A stretch of 11,058 nt of DNA from Deltaproteobacteria bacterium (GTDB lineage: Bacteria > Myxococcota_A > Polyangia > HGW-17), in the NCBI GenBank assembly GCA_003249585.1, contig QKIM01000334.1, positions 1-11,058 on the forward strand, in the 5' to 3' direction. Made by a program: the position numbers and the translations under genes. The notes below the pieces were generated by a model. It was not told where the DNA came from and did no database searches. It was given only the letters and a program-made list of their open reading frames with translations. Shown here piece by piece: positions 5,351 through 11,058 of the stretch; the first letter of the stretch is position 1, and the number at the start of each line of letters is the position of its first letter.

Positions 5351-6106
5351 CCGGTCCCCGATCTGCCCGACCATGCGCAGCAAGCCATCCAGGATCGTCC
5401 AGGGGTTTGGAGGACAGCCGGGGATGTACAGATCCACGGGCAGCATCCCCTCGACGCCCCCGCACACTTCCTCGTTGCCCTGGAAGATTCCCCCGGAGAT
5501 GGCGCAGCTCCCGACGGCCACGACGAACTTCGGCGAGGGGATCGCGGCCATGGTCTTCATGAGCGCGACCTCCATGTTCTTCGTGACGGGGCCCGTGACC
5601 AGCACGCCGTCGGCGTGGCGCGGAGAGGCGACGAACTGAATCCCGAAGCGGGAGAGATCAAAGGTGAGCGTGTTCAGCACGTTCACGTCCGCCTCGCAGG
5701 CATTGCAGCCTCCGGCGCTGACCTGTCTGAGCTTCAGCGAGTGTCCGAACACGCTTCTGGCCTTCGCGTCAAGCGCCGTGGCCAGCTTCCACGCGTCCGT
5801 CGACAGATCCTGGCGGCCCGAGGTCGCCATCCGGTAGTCCCTGGAGAAGGAGATGGCCCCGCTCGTGCATATTCGGGCACACTCCCCGCAGAAGAGACAC
5901 TTCCCGAGGTCCATGGAGAGGGTCTCCCCCTTCCGGGAGATGGCCCCGACAGGACAGGCGTCCATACAGTCCCGGCAGTCGCCGCGACAGGCGCCGGCGT
6001 CCACCTCGGGACGTCCCATGAACAACGGCGGCAACACAGGCTCCACCTGGGGGAATCTGCTGGTGTTGTACCCCTGTTTCAACCTGGCTTTGATGATCCT
6101 GTACAT
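5336..6106 (-). CDS. hyfI: NuoB/HyfI-like small subunit fused to a 2[4Fe-4S] ferredoxin domain
   Basis: 256 residues. The N-terminal part (about 36-90) is a two-cluster ferredoxin domain: Cys40, 44, 47, 51 in CRGDCRDCMDACP (first spacing is three residues, not the usual two) and Cys70, 73, 76, 80 in CLFCGECARIC. In E. coli hydrogenase-4 this part is a separate protein, HyfH. The C-terminal part (about 125-246) is the NuoB-like electron-transfer subunit with proximal-cluster cysteines 134 and 137 (GGCNACE), 201 (GSCAISGG) and 231 (IPGCPPNPW). All twelve cluster ligands are therefore kept, giving an intact three-cluster path from a soluble donor to the large subunit. It is the last gene of the operon seen here, 9 bases after hyfG. 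The family call is secure. The partner large subunit lacks a [NiFe] site, so it belongs to an Ehr-type complex. Confidence 0.92.
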   Translation of the reverse strand: MYRIIKARLKQGYNTSRFPQVEPVLPPLFMGRPEVDAGACRGDCRDCMDACPVGAISRKGETLSMDLGKCLFCGECARICTSGAISFSRDYRMATSGRQDLSTDAWKLATALDAKARSVFGHSLKLRQVSAGGCNACEADVNVLNTLTFDLSRFGIQFVASPRHADGVLVTGPVTKNMEVALMKTMAAIPSPKFVVAVGSCAISGGIFQGNEEVCGGVEGMLPVDLYIPGCPPNPWTILDGLLRMVGQIGDRKKGR

Positions 6107-6115
6107 CGTTCAACC

Positions 6116-7624
6116 CTATAGATCGTGTCCACAGTAGGACAGATTGAAGCTCTTGTTGCATAATGGAAAATCAGAGATCTGCTGGTCTCTCAGCGCGAGG
6201 GCCAGGCCAAACCAGTTGTGAAAGGACGGATCGGTGATCTTGTAATGGGACAGGTTCCCGTCCGCGCCCGTCAGCGCCACATGGCAGATCTCGCCCCGCC
6301 AGCCCTCGACGAGGGAGACTACGATGCTGTCTCCCTCCAGCGCGCCCGTGCTCTGGAACGTCGGGGTATCGGGGAGCATCTTGAGTTCCTCCTTGAGGAA
6401 CTGCACGGAGTGCCGGCTCTCCAGATACCGGATGACCGCCCGGGCATGGACGTCGCCCGAGAACAGGATCACGGAGGGGACCGCATGGGTCTGGTAGATG
6501 CCCCAGGGCAGGTCGGACCGCACGTCTATGTTGAGCCCGCATGCCCGGGCCGCCACCCCGACGAGACCGGCGCGCACCGCGTCCTCGCTGGACACGGCGC
6601 CCGTCCCCCTGAACCTCCCGAGGACGCTGGAGGTGCTCCAGAGCAGATCCACGGCGTTCTCGGTCAACTTCCAGGTGGTGGACGCCCGCTTGTTCAAGTC
6701 CGCGGCGAGCTCGGCCGCGATGTCCTGCGTGACCCCGCCGGGCCTGACGAGATTGCGGCCAAACCGGTTGCCGCACACGGACCCCGTCATGTTCAGGTAA
6801 TCACCGCGCAGCCTGCCGCAATAGGATGCGGTCGGGAGAAACCCCACGTCCCCGGCCAGGGCGCCGAGATCGCCCGTGTGGTTGGCAATTCTCTCCAGCT
6901 CCAGCGCGATCCCCCTGATGGCGTGCGCCCGGGCAGGGATCACGGTGTCCGAGAGGCTCTCCAGGTTCCTCGCCCAGGCGGTGGTGTGCCCGATCGTCGT
7001 GTCGCCCGCCAGCGTCTGGATCAGATGGATTGCCTTGCCCAGGGGGGCTCTGAGGATCGCCCTCTCGATGCCGCGGTGCTGGTACCCCAGCTCGATCTCG
7101 AGGTGGAATACCTTCTCTCCATGGCATTGAAACCGGAAATGGCCGGGCTCGATGATGCCCGCGTGCACCGGCCCGACGGCGACCTGGTGCACCTCGGGGC
7201 CCTGGACCCTGAAGTAGTCCGTCACGCACGGCTCGATCGCCTCGTCTGCGCGGTTCCATGCATCGAGGCTGCCATTGTAGCTCTTGTGGAAGCGGATGGG
7301 TTTCAGCCACGGATGCCTCTCGGGCACGACCCCGTACTGCTCGGCGATCTCCCGCTCGAACCAATGCACCTGGGGGATCTCGGGGGTAAGCGAGGGGAAG
7401 GTCTTTTCGATCCTGGTCCGAAAAAGAGCCAGATTCCCCTGATTTCTGTTGGTCAGGACGGCCAGCAGCATGAGGCCGTCCCCTGAGGGGACCCCGAAGT
7501 ACGACGACACCGAGAATCCCTGTGTGATAAAGGACTTGAACAGATCCGCGAATTCCGCGAAGGGATACTCCGGGACCTGGGAGAAGGAGGCTTTCTGTCC
7601 GTTGCGCAGTGTCAGAGTGCTCAT
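6116..7624 (-). CDS. hyfG: HyfG/NuoC-NuoD-like large subunit lacking [NiFe] ligands (Ehr type)
   Basis: 502 residues. Residues 1-125 match NuoC (VHWFEREIAEQYGV, then ERHPWLKPIRF). Residues 145-502 match NuoD and group-4 hydrogenase large subunits (GPVHAGIIEPGHFRF, ELGYQHRGIE at 178-187, ELERIANHTGDLGALAGDVGF). In [NiFe] hydrogenases the first motif reads R-x-C-G-x-C-x-x-x-H; here it is TLAGDTTIGH, with Ala206 and Thr209 in place of the cysteines. The second motif, normally DPCxxC, is NLSYCG at 494-499, with Ser and Gly in the aligned places; Cys498 is one position off. The protein stops at DL, where hydrogenases carry a removable C-terminal peptide. It therefore should not bind nickel-iron, resembling complex I and Ehr complexes. 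It probably forms a modified substrate or quinone-like cavity near the proximal cluster; the substrate is unknown. ATG overlaps the hyfF stop by 4 bases. Confidence 0.92.
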   Translation of the reverse strand: MSTLTLRNGQKASFSQVPEYPFAEFADLFKSFITQGFSVSSYFGVPSGDGLMLLAVLTNRNQGNLALFRTRIEKTFPSLTPEIPQVHWFEREIAEQYGVVPERHPWLKPIRFHKSYNGSLDAWNRADEAIEPCVTDYFRVQGPEVHQVAVGPVHAGIIEPGHFRFQCHGEKVFHLEIELGYQHRGIERAILRAPLGKAIHLIQTLAGDTTIGHTTAWARNLESLSDTVIPARAHAIRGIALELERIANHTGDLGALAGDVGFLPTASYCGRLRGDYLNMTGSVCGNRFGRNLVRPGGVTQDIAAELAADLNKRASTTWKLTENAVDLLWSTSSVLGRFRGTGAVSSEDAVRAGLVGVAARACGLNIDVRSDLPWGIYQTHAVPSVILFSGDVHARAVIRYLESRHSVQFLKEELKMLPDTPTFQSTGALEGDSIVVSLVEGWRGEICHVALTGADGNLSHYKITDPSFHNWFGLALALRDQQISDFPLCNKSFNLSYCGHDL

Positions 7625-9081
7625 CGCGCCACCCCTTCCAGCAGCATCGCGGCTGATCCGAGCTTCGCCTGCAGCACATCGGGCATGTACAGCCCGAGGA
7701 CGAGGAGGGCGACACCGAGGGTGAGCGGAGGAACGACAGACAGAAGCGACTCAGACCTGCGCTCGACCGTCCGTGCGCCGAAGACCATCCCGAGCATGAT
7801 GGCGGACATCCCGACAAAGATAATGAACAAAAGGAACATGAACAGCGCGGCGGTGAAGTAGTGCCCCTTGTCGAGGGCCGCCCGGAGAATGGCGAACTCG
7901 CTGAGGAACGTGCCAAAGGGCGGGGCCCCGGTGATGGCCAGGAATCCGGCGATCCACAGCCCCCCTGTCCAGGGCATCGTCCTGATGACTCCCTGCACCC
8001 GGGACGAGTCCTTGGTCGCGAACCTCGACAGGATGCTCCCCGCGGCGAAGAAGAGCATCACCTTGGTGAGGCTGTGGTTGACCGCGTGGAACAACGAGCC
8101 GAAGACGCCTCCCCCGCCGATGCCGACGCCCAGGGCGATGATGCCCATGTTCTCGACGCTGGAATAGGCGAGCATCCTTTTGAAATCAGGCTGCCGCAGG
8201 ATGAAGATCGCGCCTATCACGATGGAGAACACCCCGAATATCACCAGCAGCTCGGCGCCGAAATCCCCGATCCCTGCGGCGGCGCTGACCTGTTGCATCC
8301 TCAGGATGCCGATCAGCGCGCAGTTCAGGAGCGCACCCGAGAGCAGCGCGCTGACGGGGGCCGGAGCCTCGCTGTGGGCGTCGGGGAGCCACGTGTGGAA
8401 GGGCGCGATCCCCATCTTCGTCCCGTACCCGACCAGCATGAAGATGAAGGCCGTCTTCAGCCATTTGGTGTTGAGGGTCGAGGCGTTCTGCAGGAGGGCG
8501 TCGATGGTGAGATCCGAATGGAACTTCACAGGCAACGTCATCCTCAGAAAGAAGATCCCGATGAGGGCGAGGACGATGCCGACCGAGCAGATGATGAGGT
8601 ATTTCCATGCCGCCTCGAGGCTCTTCCGGCTCTTGTGGTAGTAAACCAGCGGCGTGCTGGCCAGGGTGGTCGCCTCGATGGCCACCCACTGCAGCGCGAA
8701 CTGGCGGGCCACGATGGCCAGGGACATGGCCGAGAGCATGACGAGGAGGCACCCCATGAACAACGCCTCGGGATCGATCCGCCTGGGCTCGTGGAGCCCG
8801 TGGTCAGGGGCGGAATGCTCCCTCATGTACCCGATGGAGTAAAAGCCGATGGCCAGAAACAGGACGCTGGTCAGGACCAGGAAGATCGCGCTGAGGGAAT
8901 CGACCCCGATCCAGGCCCCGCGGGCGGGGTTCGAATCGGGGATGGAGAGATACAGGGACAGCACCAGATGGAAGGCGGCGGTGACCAGCAGCACCAGGCG
9001 GCGCAGCCCGGCCGATCGAACCAGGAAAAGCCCGAGTCCTGCGAAAAACGGGATGATCAGGAGCAGCAGAAGAAGTGTCAC
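7621..9081 (-). CDS. hyfF: HyfF-like proton-translocating membrane subunit
   Basis: 486 residues, slightly shorter than E. coli HyfF (526). The start is GTG at 9079-9081, supported by AGGAGG 7 bases upstream and by a GTGA overlap with the hyfE stop. It is almost wholly hydrophobic, with about 13-14 membrane segments, and belongs to the NuoL/M/N antiporter-like family. Ion-path residues of that family are visible: Glu136 in WVAIEATTLASTPLV, Lys222 and His229 in YGTKMGIAPFHTWLPDAHSE, and Lys301 in RQPDFKRMLAYSSVENMG. The last motif and overall similarity favour HyfF over NuoM. In the complex it would carry protons or Na+ across the inner membrane, driven by electron transfer in HyfI-HyfG. The stop overlaps the hyfG start, indicating coupled translation. 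Confidence 0.92.
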   Translation of the reverse strand: MTLLLLLLIIPFFAGLGLFLVRSAGLRRLVLLVTAAFHLVLSLYLSIPDSNPARGAWIGVDSLSAIFLVLTSVLFLAIGFYSIGYMREHSAPDHGLHEPRRIDPEALFMGCLLVMLSAMSLAIVARQFALQWVAIEATTLASTPLVYYHKSRKSLEAAWKYLIICSVGIVLALIGIFFLRMTLPVKFHSDLTIDALLQNASTLNTKWLKTAFIFMLVGYGTKMGIAPFHTWLPDAHSEAPAPVSALLSGALLNCALIGILRMQQVSAAAGIGDFGAELLVIFGVFSIVIGAIFILRQPDFKRMLAYSSVENMGIIALGVGIGGGGVFGSLFHAVNHSLTKVMLFFAAGSILSRFATKDSSRVQGVIRTMPWTGGLWIAGFLAITGAPPFGTFLSEFAILRAALDKGHYFTAALFMFLLFIIFVGMSAIMLGMVFGARTVERRSESLLSVVPPLTLGVALLVLGLYMPDVLQAKLGSAAMLLEGVAR

Positions 9082-9746
9082 TGTCCCACCTCCTGTCGTG
9101 AATCAGCCGAGAGGTTGTCGGAGAGCTCATCGAGTTTGTCGGTGTCCATGTGGGAGAACTCTGAATCGAGATGGAACAACAGATTGCCCATGATCAGGAT
9201 GCCGACCACCACATCCAGCAGGATGCCGAGCTCCACGGTGAAGGGGAACTCGAGACTCATCCCGATTCCCACACCGTAGACGCCGTTTCCCAGCACCAGG
9301 TAGGCCAGCGCCTGGGTCAGCGCCTTCTTCCGGCTCATCATGAGGAACAGCCCGGTCAGGATGAGATAAAACGCGCTGGACAACACGATCGCCGGTGTCG
9401 CCGTGTGGTGGAGCTTGAACTTGACCGTGAACCAGCCGGAGAGGATGAGGAGCAGGATGCCCACCATGATGGAGGTCCCGTAACTGATGAAGGGTTCGAT
9501 CTCGTGCGTGATCTCGCTGTTGTTGAGGCTCCGGTTCAGCAGGAAGGGGAGGATGATGCCTTTGGCCAGGATGATGCTCAGGCCGAGGATCCAGACCCCC
9601 AGGCTGAAGTGTCCCGAGATCTTGACGATGGGCAGGAGCCCCAGAAGGAGTCCCTGGATGGCCACGACCAGGATGGCGACCTTGAGGCGGCTCGAACCCA
9701 GGAGCAGAAGACTCGAAAGAATCAATAATATTGAAATATTACTCAT
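9078..9746 (-). CDS. hyfE: HyfE-like (NuoK-related) membrane subunit
   Basis: 222 residues (E. coli HyfE has 216) with roughly seven membrane segments. The C-terminal half resembles NuoK: ALAYLVLGNGVYGVGIG (146-162) followed by FPFTVELGILLDVVVGILI, with buried acidic residues Glu172 and Asp178 in the region where NuoK has functional acids. In group-4 complexes this subunit links the proton-pumping arm to the HyfC-like anchor. A charged tail after residue 193 (many Asp, Glu, Ser) is cytoplasmic. The start follows the hyfC stop by 3 bases, with GGGG as the only ribosome-site-like element, and its first codons are AT-rich, which may aid initiation. The assignment rests on the conserved C-terminal block and gene order. 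Confidence 0.88.
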   Translation of the reverse strand: MSNISILLILSSLLLLGSSRLKVAILVVAIQGLLLGLLPIVKISGHFSLGVWILGLSIILAKGIILPFLLNRSLNNSEITHEIEPFISYGTSIMVGILLLILSGWFTVKFKLHHTATPAIVLSSAFYLILTGLFLMMSRKKALTQALAYLVLGNGVYGVGIGMSLEFPFTVELGILLDVVVGILIMGNLLFHLDSEFSHMDTDKLDELSDNLSADSRQEVGQ

Positions 9747-9749
9747 ATT

Positions 9750-10664
9750 TTACCCCAACACCCTGAAGATGAGGGCGAACAGGCTCAGCACCGCAGACCC
9801 GATGAGGACCTTGGGAATCTGCAGGAGCTTGAGGCGCCCCATGACGGACTCCACAATCCCGATGGCGATCGCGATGAGGACGATCCCTGACAGGAAGAGG
9901 AGGGGCTGGGCCCACAGGGGGAAGGAATTGACGGGGAACATCAGGCTGACGATCAGCGCGCTGAAGATCCAGAGTTTCAGGGCCGAAGCATACAGGATGA
10001 AACCAAAATCCGGCCCGGAGTTGTCGAGCACCATCACCTCGTGGATCATGGTGAGCTCGAGGTGCGTGTTGGGATCGTCCACGGGCATCCTGGAGTTCTC
10101 CGTCAGCAGCAGCATGAACCAGGATCCCGCCACGATGATGAGCCCCACACCGGAAGACTGCCACACATCGGAGGACATCCCCGAGATCATGGCCGACAGG
10201 GAGATTTTTCCCGAGAACTCCGCCAAGACGAGCAGACCGATGAACAGCGAGGGCTCGGACAGCGCCGCGAACTGCACCTCACGGCTCGCCCCCATCCCCT
10301 CGAAGCTGGACCCCGTGTCCATGGCCGAGATGACGGTAAAGAACCGGGCCAGCCCCAGAACATAGGCGACAAGGAAGACGTCACCGGCGAAGTGGACGGG
10401 GGAGGCAATCCGGCCCCACGGGAGGAAGGCCACGACGAGGGCCATACAGGCCAGCACCACCGAAGGGGCGATCCTGAAGAGGAGGCTGGTGGTGGAACTG
10501 TACGTGAACCCCTTGTGCAACAGCCTCCAGATATCGTAGTACGGCTGAAGGATGGTCGGCCCCCGCTTCCCGGCGAAGATCGCCTTTACCCGGTTGATGA
10601 TCCCCGGGATGAGGGGCGCGAACAGGAACGCAAAAAATGGAAGAACCCAGTGCAATATCCGCAT
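9750..10664 (-). CDS. hyfC: HyfC/NuoH-like membrane anchor subunit
   Basis: 304 residues (E. coli HyfC about 315) with about eight membrane segments. Hallmarks are clear: GKRGPTILQPYYDIWRLLHK (32-51), GMGASREVQFAALSEPSLF (123-141) and PVDDPNTHLELTMIHE (194-209) followed by MVLDNSGPD. The acidic residues in these cytoplasmic loops correspond to the NuoH residues that connect the redox module to the proton path. The subunit holds HyfG and HyfI on the membrane. The ATG lies 9 bases after the hyfB stop and 3 bases separate its stop from hyfE, so all are one transcript. Retention of the NuoH acidic loops suggests the energy-coupling machinery is intact although the [NiFe] site is gone. Confidence 0.94.
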   Translation of the reverse strand: MRILHWVLPFFAFLFAPLIPGIINRVKAIFAGKRGPTILQPYYDIWRLLHKGFTYSSTTSLLFRIAPSVVLACMALVVAFLPWGRIASPVHFAGDVFLVAYVLGLARFFTVISAMDTGSSFEGMGASREVQFAALSEPSLFIGLLVLAEFSGKISLSAMISGMSSDVWQSSGVGLIIVAGSWFMLLLTENSRMPVDDPNTHLELTMIHEVMVLDNSGPDFGFILYASALKLWIFSALIVSLMFPVNSFPLWAQPLLFLSGIVLIAIAIGIVESVMGRLKLLQIPKVLIGSAVLSLFALIFRVLG

Positions 10665-10673
10665 AGTCTTGCC

Positions 10674-11058
10674 TCACGCCTTCCAGATCAGGAGCACGAT
10701 CAGGGTGACCGCGATATACAGAAGATATCCATGGATCTTGCCATGCTGGAACCTCCGCAGCGGCGTGATTGCCCTGTCCACAAAGAGGAAGATCCGGCGG
10801 AACATCTTCTCGAGGGCGACATCGGAGGTGTGGGTACTGAACCGGGTCTCCCGCGGAAAAAACCCCGTCACCTCCGGGCCATGCTTCTCGGTCCTCAGGA
10901 CGGGCGTGAAGAGCTCCGTAATCGGCTCGGCGAAGGAGGAGGAGCTGTACTGCATGGACGTCTCGGGCCGGATATAGCCACAATCCCAGGTGCCGACGAC
11001 GGTCTGCCTGCGGCCTCTGAGCAGCCACGTGCGCAGCAGATAGAGCACGCCGATGAGC
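10674..11058 (-). CDS. hyfB: HyfB-like proton-translocating subunit, C-terminal part only
   Basis: The frame enters from the right edge and ends at 10674, showing the last 127 residues or so. GTWDCGYIRPETSMQYSSSS and the following FAEPITELFTPVLR are typical of the C-terminal region of HyfB/HycC-type antiporter-like subunits. The last 20 residues form a membrane helix ending LIVLLIWKA. An internal GTG at 11046-11048 is not the start, because the frame remains open to the edge (LIG precedes it). Together with HyfF the complex has at least two antiporter-like subunits; whether a third (HyfD-like) lies upstream cannot be seen. Confidence 0.85.
   Translation of the reverse strand, partial: LIGVLYLLRTWLLRGRRQTVVGTWDCGYIRPETSMQYSSSSFAEPITELFTPVLRTEKHGPEVTGFFPRETRFSTHTSDVALEKMFRRIFLFVDRAITPLRRFQHGKIHGYLLYIAVTLIVLLIWKA

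Noticed and set aside
7861..9279. 472-codon plus-strand frame opposite hyfF
   Set aside because: Composition (Glu, Asp, Gly, Gln, His) is that of the antisense of a hydrophobic membrane protein; no ribosome site or domain.
5336..11058. Operon as a true hydrogenase-4 or formate hydrogenlyase, or as complex I (nuo)
   Set aside because: HyfG has no [NiFe] cysteines, which argues against hydrogenase. The HyfB, HyfE and HyfF forms, the ferredoxin-fused small subunit and the fused NuoC-NuoD with this gene order argue against respiratory complex I.

Overview
The window is GC-rich, densely coded bacterial DNA from a Gram-negative (lipoprotein-bearing) organism. A DUF4388-type protein, a Cys-repeat lipoprotein with an Asn/Thr linker and a modified group-4 hydrogenase-like operon together recall Myxococcota/Bradymonadota or another former deltaproteobacterial lineage. 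That placement is inference from gene style; no marker gene is present. I see no rRNA, tRNA, CRISPR array, insertion sequence or phage gene, and no gene-free stretch longer than about 190 bases.

Left part (1-5271): mostly envelope genes. A DUF4388-like protein (minus, running off the left edge) is divergent from a large L,D-transpeptidase (plus) with SH3-like domains, a YkuD catalytic domain and a very basic tail. The two share a compact promoter region in which opposing -10 boxes overlap. Convergent to the transpeptidase is a two-gene minus-strand unit: a lipoprotein built of four six-cysteine repeats, then a thioredoxin-fold lipoprotein that has lost its CxxC. On the plus strand follow a small zinc-ribbon-like protein and an N-acetylmuramoyl-L-alanine amidase (Amidase_3), the latter with a recognisable promoter and a probable terminator.

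Right part (5336-11058): one tightly packed minus-strand operon, in transcription order hyfB (partial), hyfC, hyfE, hyfF, hyfG, hyfI. Gaps are 3-9 bases and two junctions overlap by 4 bases. It encodes a membrane complex of the complex I / hydrogenase-4 family: proton-pump-like subunits (HyfB, HyfF), a NuoH-like anchor (HyfC), a NuoK-like subunit (HyfE), a fused NuoC-NuoD-like large subunit (HyfG) and a NuoB-like small subunit with a fused 2[4Fe-4S] ferredoxin domain (HyfI).

The key observation is that the large subunit lacks the four cysteines that hold the [NiFe] centre (Ala206 and Thr209 in the first motif; Ser496 and Gly499 in the second) and ends exactly where hydrogenases are cut during maturation. 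All twelve iron-sulfur cysteines of the small subunit remain. This matches the group known as Ehr (energy-converting hydrogenase-related) complexes, whose substrate is not established. The complex probably couples ferredoxin-like electron flow to ion translocation, but it is unlikely to make or use H2.
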